A stretch of DNA of 64,000 bases, from positions 1-64,000 of the forward strand of contig LJCW01000164.1 in the NCBI GenBank assembly GCA_001298555.1, given 5' to 3'. The DNA is from Actinobacteria bacterium OV450. GTDB lineage: Bacteria > Actinomycetota > Actinomycetes > Streptomycetales > Streptomycetaceae. A program made the position numbers and the translations under genes. A model generated the notes under the pieces. It had not been told where the DNA came from, did not search any database, and saw nothing but the letters and a program-made list of their open reading frames with translations. The number at the start of each line of letters is the position of its first letter. The first letter of the stretch is position 1. This document shows, one piece after another, positions 17,412-28,450 of the stretch.

Positions 17412-18560
17412 TCAGCTCAGGTAGGCCGGGAGCCCGGCGGCGAGGCGTTCGTACTCCTCGGGCCGGTTGTAGATCTGCCCGCAGACCCGGATGCCGCCGC
17501 CGCCCGGCCACGGCCAGATCAGCACCCGGATGCCCAGCTCCGCCGCGATCCGCTCGCGCAGGACGCGGGCGTCCTCCTGGGTCTCGGCGGTGCCCGGCGG
17601 CAGCCGCAGGGCGCGCATCGCGAGCCCCTCGGTGTACGGCAGCGGGGTGATCCCGGGGATCTCCGCGAGCAGGGCCGCGCCGTGGGCGGCGAGGGCGCTG
17701 TTGTGGGCCCGCACCTTCGCGGCGTCCAGCCGGTCGAGGAGGTCCAGGCCTTCGGGGGCGGCGAGCCAGCCGGTGTAGTCGGCGGTGGCGCGGTTCTCGA
17801 CGGACCGGGGGAAACCGTGCTCGTCCTCCCAGGAGGGCACGAGGGCGCGGACCCGGGCGCGGTGTGCGGGGGCGACGGCGAGGACGGCGCTGCCGGAGGG
17901 CGCGTACCCCCATTTGTGCAGGTTGCCGAACCAGAAGTCGGCGCCGCCCGCGAGCGGGTCCGCGATCATGCCCGGGGCGTGGGCCGCGTCGACGAGCGTG
18001 GTGATACCGCGGGCGGCCAGGTCGGCGAGCAGCCCGGGCGAGGCGATGAGCCGGGCGGTGGGCGAGCTGATGTGGTCGAGCACGGCCACCTTGGTACGGG
18101 GTGTCAGCCCGGCCAGCACGGTCTCGCGAACGGCGTCCTCGTCGGGCAGGTCCGGGGCGAGGGCGACGGTGGTGATCCGGGCGCGGCGGGCGGCGGCCGC
18201 GACGACGGTGCCGTAGCCGTGGTCGGTGACCAGGATCTCGTCGCCGTCGGCGAGCGGGACGGCGTCGAGGGCCAGGTTGGCGCCCTCGGTGGCGTTGGCG
18301 ATGAAGGCCGTGCCGTCGGGGTCGGCGCCGAGCCGGCGGGCGACGCGGGTCCGGGCGGCGGCGATCCGGTCGGCCGCGCCGATGAAGAAGGCGTCGGGGT
18401 CGGCGTGCGCCTCCTCGCGCAGGGCGGCCTGGGCGTCCTGCACGGGGATCGGCACGGCGCCGAACGATCCGTGGTTCAGATGGGAGATGGCGGGATCGAG
18501 GCGGAACAGGGCCCGCCCGCCGGGGAATTCGGCGGGCGGGGTCGGCATCTGCCGGGTCAT
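17412..18560 (-). CDS. Class V aminotransferase-fold PLP enzyme (isopenicillin-N-epimerase-like)
   Basis: A 382-aa PLP-dependent enzyme. SHLNHGSFGAVP at the N-terminus, NATEGANLAL, DHISSPTARL, DAAHAPGMI (Asp binding the pyridine nitrogen) and FWFGNLHKWGYAP (Schiff-base Lys) match the isopenicillin-N-epimerase/ergothioneine-lyase-like branch of class V. No beta-lactam or ergothioneine genes are adjacent, so the substrate is open; a cysteine desulfurase-like or amino-acid lyase/epimerase function is possible. The ATG at 18560 starts just after a GGAGG-like stretch. Confidence 0.85.
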   Translation of the reverse strand: MTRQMPTPPAEFPGGRALFRLDPAISHLNHGSFGAVPIPVQDAQAALREEAHADPDAFFIGAADRIAAARTRVARRLGADPDGTAFIANATEGANLALDAVPLADGDEILVTDHGYGTVVAAAARRARITTVALAPDLPDEDAVRETVLAGLTPRTKVAVLDHISSPTARLIASPGLLADLAARGITTLVDAAHAPGMIADPLAGGADFWFGNLHKWGYAPSGSAVLAVAPAHRARVRALVPSWEDEHGFPRSVENRATADYTGWLAAPEGLDLLDRLDAAKVRAHNSALAAHGAALLAEIPGITPLPYTEGLAMRALRLPPGTAETQEDARVLRERIAAELGIRVLIWPWPGGGGIRVCGQIYNRPEEYERLAAGLPAYLS

Positions 18561-18634
18561 CGGACCTCCGGGGTTGCGGCGCGGGTGTCGCCCGCATCAT
18601 CGCTCCCGCCGCGGCCCCGGCCCAGGGCGGGTCC

Positions 18635-20248
18635 CTAGCGGGGGCCGATTTCGAACGTGGGGGGCTTGAGACTCTTGAGGCAGGCGGTGTTCGGCTTCGT
18701 CGGGGTGTCGAAGAAGGAGACGGCGATCTGCTGGGCGCACTTCGAGGTGGCGAACACCACGTGGGGCTCGTAGGGGACCGTGACGACGGTCGCGTGAGGC
18801 AGCGTGCGGGCGACGTAGGGGCCGTTGTCCGCCCCGGTCTGGGAGTCGAACCCGCCCGACAGGGCGAGGGTGGGGATGTCGCTGCGCGTGACGTCACGGA
18901 TCGAGGGCGCCGCCGCGGGGACGTTCCAGACCTTGCAGTCGGGACGCAGGAACGTCAGCTGCGGGGCCTGGGCCTGGACCGAGCGCGGGAACGTCGGGAA
19001 GGCGTCCTGCCCGCCCTTGAGCGCCTGGGCCTGGGTTTCGTACGGGGTCCACTCGCTGCAGAAGATGCCGTAGACGAGTCCGTGCGCGACCCTGCCGATG
19101 GCCTGGGGGCTGAGCTTGCCGCCGGCCCACTGCCGAGCGATCCGCTGCGGTTTGCCGTGTGCCAGCTCGTCGAGGGCGAGGGGCACCTGGGGCGCGACGT
19201 GGGTGGCGGAGGTCATCCAGTTCACCAGGGCTCCGCCGTCCAGGACGACCTTCACCGGCTTCGGGTGGCCGGGGAGGGTGACGGTGGTGGTGACCGGCTT
19301 GGCTTCGAGCTGCCGGACGAGCCGTTCGAAGGTGGCCGGCAGGTTCGGGTACCGGCGGTTGCAGGCCGGCTGGTCCGCGCAGGCCTTGAACAGGCCGTCG
19401 AAGCCCTGCCTGGCGGCGCTCCAGGTCAGGGCTGACCCGGCCGTGGACGGCGGCAGGATGCCGTCGATGCCGACCGACCGGAGGCCCTGCGGATGCTGGC
19501 GCATGTAGACCAGCGCGAGGTGGGTGCCGTAGGAGATGCCGTACATGTTCCACTGCCCCAGCCCCAGTGCGGCGCGCAGGTCCTCGTAGTCGGCGGCGCT
19601 CTCGGTGTCGTTGTACGCCCCGAGATCGGCCCCGGTCGCCGCCAGTTTCTCGCGGCAGGCCCGCGTCGCCTCGACGTGCAGCCGCCCGGTGGACGGCGCG
19701 TCGTAGACGAGGCCGACCGAGCGGGCGTTGAACTCGTCGATGTTGGGGCAGGTGAACACCGGGTCGGCCGAGTACGTGCCGCGCTGGGACATGAAGATGA
19801 CGTCGCGGTCGCGGTTCAGGCCGCCGTCGATCGCCATCTTCGCCTCCCCGACCGCGTCGTCACCGGGTCCGCCGGCCAGCCACACGATCGGGTCGGGCTT
19901 CGGTTCGGGGGACGCCGCCCCCACGATCGCGACACCGAGCTTGACCTTCCGGCCGTCCGGCTTGCCGCGGTCCTCGGGGACGGTGAGCGTGCCGCAGCGG
20001 GCTCCCTCCAGCGCGGCGACCGGCTCGGGGGTCTTCGGGCAGGGTCCGGGCTCGAAGCGGGCGTCGCCCACCGTCCGGGCCACCGTTCCGACCGGCGCTC
20101 CGGGGCTGGGACTCGTCCCCGCCCCGTGCCCTGCGTGGACGGGCGTGGCCAGCAGGCCCGTGATGAGGATCCCGGTGGCCACCGCGGCCGCCCTGGCGTG
20201 CGGCCGTCGCACGGCGGGGCCACGACGGGGCGCGTGGTTGAGAGCCAT
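18635..20248 (-). CDS. Secreted alpha/beta hydrolase, tripeptidyl aminopeptidase type
   Basis: A 537-aa exported serine hydrolase. A signal peptide (basic n-region, then AVATGILITGLLATPVHAGH) precedes the alpha/beta hydrolase with oxyanion motif WLAGGPGDDA, the nucleophile elbow MYGISYGTHLAL (Ser) and a TAP-like C-terminal domain including CKVWNVP and TLALSGGFDSQTGADN (Asp). The final HVVFATSKCAQQ region supplies the His. Streptomyces SlpD/Tap relatives cleave N-terminal tripeptides from secreted proteins. It lies 12 bp downstream of a close paralogue, so the two are probably cotranscribed. Confidence 0.88.
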   Translation of the reverse strand: MALNHAPRRGPAVRRPHARAAAVATGILITGLLATPVHAGHGAGTSPSPGAPVGTVARTVGDARFEPGPCPKTPEPVAALEGARCGTLTVPEDRGKPDGRKVKLGVAIVGAASPEPKPDPIVWLAGGPGDDAVGEAKMAIDGGLNRDRDVIFMSQRGTYSADPVFTCPNIDEFNARSVGLVYDAPSTGRLHVEATRACREKLAATGADLGAYNDTESAADYEDLRAALGLGQWNMYGISYGTHLALVYMRQHPQGLRSVGIDGILPPSTAGSALTWSAARQGFDGLFKACADQPACNRRYPNLPATFERLVRQLEAKPVTTTVTLPGHPKPVKVVLDGGALVNWMTSATHVAPQVPLALDELAHGKPQRIARQWAGGKLSPQAIGRVAHGLVYGIFCSEWTPYETQAQALKGGQDAFPTFPRSVQAQAPQLTFLRPDCKVWNVPAAAPSIRDVTRSDIPTLALSGGFDSQTGADNGPYVARTLPHATVVTVPYEPHVVFATSKCAQQIAVSFFDTPTKPNTACLKSLKPPTFEIGPR

Positions 20249-20260
20249 CTGCCCTCCCAG

Positions 20261-21814
20261 TCACTTCGGGACGATCGTGAACGGTTTCGGCTTCACGTCG
20301 GCCGCGCAACCGGTGTCGGGCGCGGTCGGACGGGCGAGGAACGAGGCCAGCACCTGCTGCGCGCAGGGCGACTGCGGGACGACCCAGTGGCCGATCCCGG
20401 GGATCACCACGGACGTCGAGCGGGACAGCGTCCGGGCGGCGTCCTTCGCCATGCTCGCCCCGGTCTTCGTGTCGAACGTGCCGGACACGATGAGCGTCGG
20501 CACCGCGCTCCGGGTGGCGACCCGCTGGACGGCGGCGCGGTCCGGAACGTTCCAGGTGCGGCACACCGCGTACTGGAAGGGGAGTTGCGGGGCTTGGGCG
20601 AGGACCGTGTCGGGCCATCCGGGGAAGGCCTTGCGCCCCGCGTTCAGCAGGTCCGGCTCCGAGGAGCCCGGCACCCATTCGCCGCACGCCACCGACTCCG
20701 TCAGACCGTGGCCCCAGACACCGACGCTCCCCGCCGAGTCGGCCGCGCGGGCCTGCGCGAACCGCTGCGGGCGGCCGTGGCTCAGTTCGTCGAGCGCCGC
20801 CGGGACGTCGACAGGCTTGACGCCGCCCGCGACGAGCACGTTCAGCAGGGCACCGCCGTCGAGGTCGACCTTGACGGGGTCTCCCCCGCCCGGCGGCCGG
20901 GCGTTCGTCACCAGCGGGTGCGCCTCCAGCTTGCGCACCTGCTCGGTCAGCGTGCGGTCGAGGTCGGGGTAGCGGCTCTTGCAGCGGGGCTCGGCGGCGC
21001 ACGCGTCGAGGACGGCGTCGATGCCCTGCCGGGCGCTGCTCCAGGTCACGGGCAGGACGGTGAGCTCCGGAGGGGCGAGGGAGTCGATCGCGACCGCGCG
21101 GATGCCCTGGGGGTGCTCGCGCAGATAGGTGAGGGCCAGGTCGGTGCCGTAGGAATAGCCGTAGATGTTCCACTGCTTGATGCCGAGCGCGGTGCGCAGG
21201 TCGGCGAAGTCGGCTGCGTTCTCGGTGGTGTTGTAGGCGCTCAGGTCGATACCGTCGGCCGCCAGGCGGTCGCGGCACTTCCCCACCGCGTCCAGCAGGG
21301 CCCGCTTCGATGCCGCCGAGTCGTAACGCAGGCCCACGGCCTGCCTGTTGTACCGGTCGATCTCCGGGCAGGCGAGGTGTGGCCGGGTGTAGAGGTTTCC
21401 GCGCTGGGCCATGATGATCAGGTCGCGGTCGCGGTTGAGACCGGAGTCGACGAGGAAGGGAATGTCGTCGAACGTGTCGGCCCCCGGGCCGCCGGACATG
21501 AACACGACGGGTTCCGCGGCGGGCTTCGCCGCCTTGGCCGGGATGACCGCCACCGGCAGCTCGATGGTCCGCCCGCCGGGCCGGGAGCGGTTCTCGGGGA
21601 CCTTCAGGAGGCCGCAGCGCGCGCCGGCGAGCGCTTCGATCGGCTCGGGCGGCTCGGGGCAGGGGCCGGGCACGAACCGCGGCGCAGGGGCTGTCGGGCC
21701 GGGCCCGGCGGCGGGGGCGCGTGACGGGGCGGCGCCGGCGGATGCCGTGCCGAACGCCGCCAGGCAGACCACGGCGGCCGCGGCGGCCGCCGCGTTGATC
21801 CCGTGCTTGGCCAT
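20261..21814 (-). CDS. Secreted alpha/beta hydrolase, tripeptidyl aminopeptidase type (paralogue)
   Basis: A 517-aa paralogue of the following gene with the same layout: a signal peptide (NAAAAAAAVVCLAAFGTASA), FMSGGPGADTF, the elbow IYGYSYGTDLAL, CRTWNVPDRA, LIVSGTFDTKTGA and a C-terminal GIGHWVVPQSPCAQQ His region. The ATG at 21814 is used; MTAREREH extends it by 8 residues from 21838. It is the first gene of the tandem pair. The upstream region (about 21,957-22,010) is a run of GGCGGGGC-type repeats with no gene. Confidence 0.88.
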   Translation of the reverse strand: MAKHGINAAAAAAAVVCLAAFGTASAGAAPSRAPAAGPGPTAPAPRFVPGPCPEPPEPIEALAGARCGLLKVPENRSRPGGRTIELPVAVIPAKAAKPAAEPVVFMSGGPGADTFDDIPFLVDSGLNRDRDLIIMAQRGNLYTRPHLACPEIDRYNRQAVGLRYDSAASKRALLDAVGKCRDRLAADGIDLSAYNTTENAADFADLRTALGIKQWNIYGYSYGTDLALTYLREHPQGIRAVAIDSLAPPELTVLPVTWSSARQGIDAVLDACAAEPRCKSRYPDLDRTLTEQVRKLEAHPLVTNARPPGGGDPVKVDLDGGALLNVLVAGGVKPVDVPAALDELSHGRPQRFAQARAADSAGSVGVWGHGLTESVACGEWVPGSSEPDLLNAGRKAFPGWPDTVLAQAPQLPFQYAVCRTWNVPDRAAVQRVATRSAVPTLIVSGTFDTKTGASMAKDAARTLSRSTSVVIPGIGHWVVPQSPCAQQVLASFLARPTAPDTGCAADVKPKPFTIVPK

Positions 21815-22019
21815 GTGTTCCCGTTCCCGTGCCGTCATCCGCGGCCGCCCGGCCGGGCCGTGCCGCCGCGGGATGGTGGAACGCACCTCTTCGACGGTAC
21901 CGGCCGGCACGGAACCGCGCACACGGTGGCGCGTCAGCCCGGTCTGCGGCCCCTCCGGCGGGGCCGGGGCGGGCCGCGGCGGGGCGGGCCGAGGCGGGGC
22001 GGGGCCGCGGGGACAGCCC

Positions 22020-23705
22020 TCAGTCGCGCCCGCTGGTGACGGCGTAGTACTGCAAGTCCTGGACCAGCACCGTGCGGTCCGCCGCGTAGGGCAGTTCCGC
22101 CTCGGCGCCGGGCCTGCCGTCGCGGACCACCGCGGCGGAGCTGGTGCCGGGCCGCAGCGGGAGCAGCTCGGAGTGGACGCCGGCCGGGGCCTCGTGTGCG
22201 TCCCGGGCCGTGCCCACGGCCGTACGGATGCTCGCCGGGGCCGTCAGGAAGCTGAGGACCTCCACGGTGTCGCGGGGCGCCGCGCTGCCCCTGCGGGGGG
22301 ACATCAGCAGTGACTGGGTGCCGGTCGGGTCCGCGGCGGCGAACTGGGTGCGGGCGCAGACGTACAGCGTGTCCCGGACTATCCTCGGCCAGCTGCCCGT
22401 CTTGAACTTGGTCAGGTAGTAGGAGGTCAGGTCGAGGTAGGCGTACCCGTTGTGCAGGGAGGGCGCGAACTGGCTCCCCTCGGAGTAGTCGTTCCAGGTG
22501 GTGAGCTGCACCCAGTCGGCGCCGTCGTCGATGGCGTGGGTCCAGGTGGAGCGCAGGGTGGCGGTGTTGCCGGCCTCGTCGTAGATGCCCTGGTTGGGCC
22601 GGGCGTCCTGGACCGACACGGGCTGCATCCAGATCTTGCCCGCGCCGTGGGCCCGCTGCACGTCGCGGGTGGCGCTCTCCTGGCCGACGTAACTGCGGCT
22701 GCCCCACTCGGAGAAGCCGTGGCTGATGGGCGCGAACCGGGCGCTGTTGCCGTCGAAGTCGAGGAACGTCGGGACGAATGCGGTGCGGATCCCGTGCCGG
22801 GTGTTCAGGAGGCCGAGGACCTGCGTCCACCAGGCGACGCTCTTGGCCTCCGCCTTGAAGGGGGACACGACGAGCCGGCCGTCGCCGAGGCGGTGTGCGG
22901 CGGGGGTCTTGCCGAGGGCCGCGATGGCGTCGGCGAGCACGCCGGGGTCGTCGGTGTCCAGTGAGGTCATGTCCGGCATCAGCATGATCTTGAACCCGGG
23001 GTCGACGGCATGGGCGGCCCGCATCAGCAGGCCGGCGCGGTCCCGGTTGGGTCCGGAGAGGGAGAGCAGGTCGAGGGTGAACCCGTCGAGGCCCGCGGCG
23101 CGGGCGGTGCGCACCTCCTGTTCGAGGTTGGCGAGTTCCCAGTCGCCGGCCTTGGGCGCGACGGGCAGCGGCCTGTCGCGCAGCAGGCCGCCGTACCGCT
23201 CGTGTTTGCCGTTCTCCCCGGCCGGGTTCAGGTAGTTGCGGGTGTAGTAGTCGGCGTCGGCGCTCGCGTTGTCCAGCGAGAGCGGGTACGGGGTGAAGTA
23301 GTGCGCGAACACGAGCTTCCCGCCCGCGCCGCCGGTCCGCAGGGCGGCCACTGGGGGAAGGTCGAACGGCAGTGCCCCGGCGGGCCGCCCGGCACCGGTG
23401 TCCTCCGCTCCGTCGCCGCCCTGCCCGGTGCCGTCCTGCCCGGTGCCGTCCGGGCTCGGGCCGGACGCGGTCGGGCCGGGGGCGGGGCCGCTCGCCCCGG
23501 ACGCGGGGTCCTCGCCGGATGCGCCGGGTCCGCCCGGCCAGGGGGTGGCGGTCACGGGTGCGGAGACCTCCCGGCGCGCATCGCCGGTGAACGGGTCCCA
23601 GGCGATGCCGGTGGCGGCGAAGACGCCGAACAGCAGGAAGACGGCGGCCGACAGGGTCAGCAGCGACCGGCCCCGGAAGCCCGGACGGCGGCGGTGCGAA
23701 CTCAT
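22020..23705 (-). CDS. Exported glycoside hydrolase family 71-type protein (alpha-1,3-glucanase-like)
   Basis: A 561-aa protein with an N-terminal signal/anchor helix (about residues 15-35, SLLTLSAAVFLLFGVFAATG). A 70-residue Gly/Ser/Pro linker with TGQDGTGQGGDG-type repeats follows, then a GH71-like catalytic region starting KLVFAHYFTPYPLSLDN. ARAAGLDGFTLDLLSL (catalytic Asp region), FKIMLMPDMTSLDTDD and WVQLTTWNDYSEGSQFAP match bacterial GH71 proteins. It probably acts on alpha-1,3-glucan or a related polymer outside the cell. The start at 23705 (MSSHRRR) is preceded by GGGAGGG; 23 further residues upstream are open but lack coding character. Confidence 0.8.
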   Translation of the reverse strand: MSSHRRRPGFRGRSLLTLSAAVFLLFGVFAATGIAWDPFTGDARREVSAPVTATPWPGGPGASGEDPASGASGPAPGPTASGPSPDGTGQDGTGQGGDGAEDTGAGRPAGALPFDLPPVAALRTGGAGGKLVFAHYFTPYPLSLDNASADADYYTRNYLNPAGENGKHERYGGLLRDRPLPVAPKAGDWELANLEQEVRTARAAGLDGFTLDLLSLSGPNRDRAGLLMRAAHAVDPGFKIMLMPDMTSLDTDDPGVLADAIAALGKTPAAHRLGDGRLVVSPFKAEAKSVAWWTQVLGLLNTRHGIRTAFVPTFLDFDGNSARFAPISHGFSEWGSRSYVGQESATRDVQRAHGAGKIWMQPVSVQDARPNQGIYDEAGNTATLRSTWTHAIDDGADWVQLTTWNDYSEGSQFAPSLHNGYAYLDLTSYYLTKFKTGSWPRIVRDTLYVCARTQFAAADPTGTQSLLMSPRRGSAAPRDTVEVLSFLTAPASIRTAVGTARDAHEAPAGVHSELLPLRPGTSSAAVVRDGRPGAEAELPYAADRTVLVQDLQYYAVTSGRD

Positions 23706-24129
23706 CGTGGGTGCCCTCCCCTGCACGTGCCCCGAGTGCGGGACTGCACAGCAGTAGAGCCGATCCGCGGCCACCGGACAACCGTGCGGAGCGGGCGGCC
23801 GCCGCAGACCGCTCGGGCCGTGCGGTCAGGTGTGCAGGGCCCGTTCGTCCCCGGCGTGGCCCTCCGGTTCCAGCTGGAGGGTGGGGGGTGGCGCACGTCG
23901 AAGTGGTCGCCGCCGCAGGCCCGGAGCCGGGCGTCGTGCAGCCATCCCGACCATGCGCGAGCCGTTCCCGCTCGCCGCCCTGCCCCCGACCTGGCCGAAT
24001 GGACAAAAGCACGCCTCGTGTACAAGTTCTCCGGAATCCGGCATTCCCCTGGCCTTCCGGCAGAACTGGCGCATAATCGTCGCTACGCGGCCCGAAAGTA
24101 CCCTTGGCCGCGCATGGGACACGCATGCA
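23706..24129. other. Intergenic region between divergent genes
   Basis: About 420 bases without a confident gene. A minus-strand piece near 23,830-23,960 (ARLRACGGDHFDVRH and LQLEPEGHAGDERAL in different frames) has some coding flavour but no start or complete frame. The AT-richer stretch near 24,065-24,090 (gcgcataatcgtcgctacg) is a plausible promoter zone for the gene starting at 24,130. Confidence 0.35.
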
Positions 24130-24600
24130 ATGGGGGGCATCGTGCCGATGAGGGATCCAGGCCGGACCGGCACGCTGCCGGCGACGTCCGACGAGCTGTC
24201 CCGGCTGCTGACGGCCGTGCGGCGCGGACGGGTGCTGACGATCACCGGGCGGTTCCGGGAGCCGCGGAGCCTGCTGGTGCGGGAGATCGCCGAGCGGCTC
24301 ACGTCCAACTTCTGCGACGGCGTGGCCGTCATCACGGTGGAGCGGCCCTTCGGCCCGCGCGAGCTGAGGGCCGCGCTGGGCTGTGTCGCGGGCGTGCCCT
24401 CCCTGCCGTGCGCAGCACCCGACGCCGTCTCGTGGCTCGCGGAGCGGGACATGCTCCTCGTCCTGGACGGCACCGACCACCTCGCGCCCGAGACGCTCAC
24501 CTGGCTGCGGAACCTGCTCACGGCGGCCCCGGGCCTGCGCATCCTGGGCGCGGGCCGGTGCCCGCTGGCCTTCGACGGGGAACGCGTCCACCGCCTCTGA
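24130..24600 (+). CDS. Small stand-alone ATPase-like domain (NB-ARC/LuxR-ATPase relative) lacking Walker A
   Basis: A 156-aa protein resembling the nucleotide-binding half of AfsR/LAL-type regulators. It has PATSDELSRLLTAVRRGRVLT, then ITGRFREPRSLLVREIAERL where a P-loop GxGGxGKT would be expected, and LLVLDGTDHLAPETLTWLRN as a Walker-B-like strand (VLDxxxHL). It ends PGLRILGAGRCPLAFDGERV. No effector or DNA-binding domain follows. The Walker A lysine is missing, so ATP hydrolysis is unlikely; it may be a decayed or regulatory domain. ATG at 24148 is an alternative start. Confidence 0.6.
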   Translation: MGGIVPMRDPGRTGTLPATSDELSRLLTAVRRGRVLTITGRFREPRSLLVREIAERLTSNFCDGVAVITVERPFGPRELRAALGCVAGVPSLPCAAPDAVSWLAERDMLLVLDGTDHLAPETLTWLRNLLTAAPGLRILGAGRCPLAFDGERVHRL

Positions 24601-24643
24601 CTGCGGCCGGTCCCCGACGTGCGACGGACCGGCCACGGCCCCG

Positions 24644-25468
24644 TCAGCCGCGGTGCGAGCGCAGGATCCGCTGCAGCAGCGGGGGTGCCGGTGCCCGCGG
24701 GACGGGCGCGGACCCCGGGCCCGCGGGCAGCCGGTCGCGCAGCTGGGTCCAGACCGCGTCCGGGCACGGGCCCTGGGGCCGGGACTTCAGGAACCTGCGG
24801 TACGGCACGATCCGCGGCTCGCGGCCGATCTCCACCCAGTGGGGACGGCCCGAGACCTCGTCCCAGCCGTGGTTGGGGATCCGGATGTGGTCGCGCCGGC
24901 CGTCCTTGTCCTTGCTGGTGATCTGGGCGACCTGCGCGCGGCCGGACCCGGTCGTCAGGACCACGCAGTAGTGCCGCAGCTGCCGCTCCGGATCCTCCCG
25001 CAGCGGGACCATGGCCAGCCAGACCTCGCCCGGCCGGGGGCGGGCACCGATCGCCTTGTCCCACCGGCGCACGCCCAGGAAGACGAGGAGCGCCGCACAG
25101 CCGGCGGCACACGCCGCGACGCCCGCCCGGACGTTCCAGGGCGCTCCGGCCAGCCCGTCCTCGGTGGAGGCGGCCGCCGCGGCGCCGGCGGCGAGCAGCA
25201 CCGTCACGCGGACGAGGAACATCCACCACGCGACGCGCCCGCCCCGGCCCGCCACCGCGACGAGGACGCAGGCCACCACGACCGGGATCCCGTGGACGAC
25301 GGCCCACCGGCCGGCGCCCTCCACCGCGACCGGCGGGGTCTGCCGGGCCATCAGGTCGGGCAGCAGCACGGGCGACGCGAGCAGGATCCCGACGAGCCCC
25401 ACGGCGTTGAGCAGCAGGTAACCCGCGCAGCCGATGCCCGCACGGGAGGTGTTCTTGCGACGCGCCAC
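24644..25468 (-). CDS. Multi-pass membrane protein with a PemK/MazF-like cytosolic domain
   Basis: A 274-aa protein. Four hydrophobic segments (about residues 16-34, 57-74, 80-98 and 115-132) are followed by a soluble domain from about 147 to 227. That domain begins PRPGEVWLAMVPLRE and continues CVVLTTGSGRAQVAQITSKD, KDGRRDHIRIPN and WVEIGREPRIVPYRRF. The order GxVWxAxVP, xxCVVL, VxxITSKD resembles the SH3-like PemK/MazF fold, normally found as free toxins of about 110 aa. The C-terminus is proline-rich. No antitoxin-like gene is adjacent, so a nuclease role is not assumed. The similarity is by eye. Confidence 0.6.
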   Translation of the reverse strand: MARRKNTSRAGIGCAGYLLLNAVGLVGILLASPVLLPDLMARQTPPVAVEGAGRWAVVHGIPVVVACVLVAVAGRGGRVAWWMFLVRVTVLLAAGAAAAASTEDGLAGAPWNVRAGVAACAAGCAALLVFLGVRRWDKAIGARPRPGEVWLAMVPLREDPERQLRHYCVVLTTGSGRAQVAQITSKDKDGRRDHIRIPNHGWDEVSGRPHWVEIGREPRIVPYRRFLKSRPQGPCPDAVWTQLRDRLPAGPGSAPVPRAPAPPLLQRILRSHRG

Positions 25469-25586
25469 CCGTTCTCCCCCCAGAGCCCCGGCGGCACGCT
25501 AACGCACCCGCAACGGGCTCGCCAGGGGCCCCCGGCGGTCACGGGCGCACTTCGGCCGCCCGTCGCCACCGCACCCGCGAAACGGG

Positions 25587-25620
25587 TCCGCCCCGGACGG
25601 CTGCTGCCGTCCGGGGCGGA
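25587..25620 (-). terminator. Terminator downstream of icd
   Basis: A perfect 15-bp inverted repeat (TCCGCCCCGGACGGC / GCCGTCCGGGGCGGA) with a TGCT loop, 20 bp after the icd stop. It is followed on the minus strand by CCCGTTT, a weak T-tail typical of actinomycete terminators. Confidence 0.75.
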
Positions 25621-25640
25621 ACCACGGGGTCCTGCGGGTC

Positions 25641-27911
<2,271 letters not shown>

Positions 27912-28031
27912 TCAAGATATCTCGTGATCGGGCCGCTCAGGACAGCCCCCTGCCCGAGTCCCGGGGAGACGCGCGTCACCTCCGGGCCCGCAGGGGCCCG
28001 CGCAGGCCCGCACGGACCCGCAGAACGGCGA

Positions 28032-28072
28032 GAACGCCGCCACCGGCTGTTTCCCAGCCGGGGACGGCGTTC
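28032..28072 (-). terminator. Terminator downstream of the DUF805 gene
   Basis: A nested inverted repeat: outer arms GAACGCCG/CGGCGTTC and inner arms CCGGCTG/CAGCCGG around a TTTC loop. It lies about 25 bp after the stop of the DUF805 gene and in front of the icd promoter region. Confidence 0.6.
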
Positions 28073-28096
28073 AGGCGTTCAGGCGTACGGGCCTGC

Positions 28097-28450
28097 TCAG
28101 GCCTGGGCGGCCTTCGGGTTCGGGCCGTACTCGTTCGGCTGCGGCTGGCCCTCGGTCGCCATGAGGACGAGGAGCCAGATGCCGCCGATCAGCGGGACGA
28201 GGGCGATCAGCAGCCACCAGCCGGACTTGCCGGTGTCGTGCAGGCGGCGGACGCCGACGGCCAGGCCCGGGAGGAAGACGGCGAGCGCGTAGATCGCGTA
28301 GAGGAGCGGGTAGGTGCCGATCGCGTTGTCGAGGACGGCAACGATGATCAGGGCGATCAGGTTGAAGAGGGTGAACATCCAGTACTCCTGCCGGCGGGCG
28401 CGGCCGGAGAAGACGGTGTACTTCTTCAGAACGTCGGTGTAGTAGTGCAC
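28097..28450 (-). CDS. DUF805 family membrane protein
   Basis: A 117-aa protein with the DUF805 pattern: YYTDVLKKYTVFSGRARRQE then YWMFTLFNLI, LAVGVRRLHDTGKSGWWLL and four hydrophobic helices (about residues 24-42, 47-66, 78-95). The RRLHDTGKSGWW motif is diagnostic. Its biochemical function is unknown. The GTG at 28450 follows GGGGGG. The frame is open for 15 more residues upstream without support. Confidence 0.88.
   Translation of the reverse strand: MHYYTDVLKKYTVFSGRARRQEYWMFTLFNLIALIIVAVLDNAIGTYPLLYAIYALAVFLPGLAVGVRRLHDTGKSGWWLLIALVPLIGGIWLLVLMATEGQPQPNEYGPNPKAAQA

Noticed and set aside
21957..22010. CRISPR-like or regulatory repeat in the GGCGGGGC-rich stretch
   Set aside because: Units are too short and irregular, with no spacers; it is simple-sequence GC repeat between genes.
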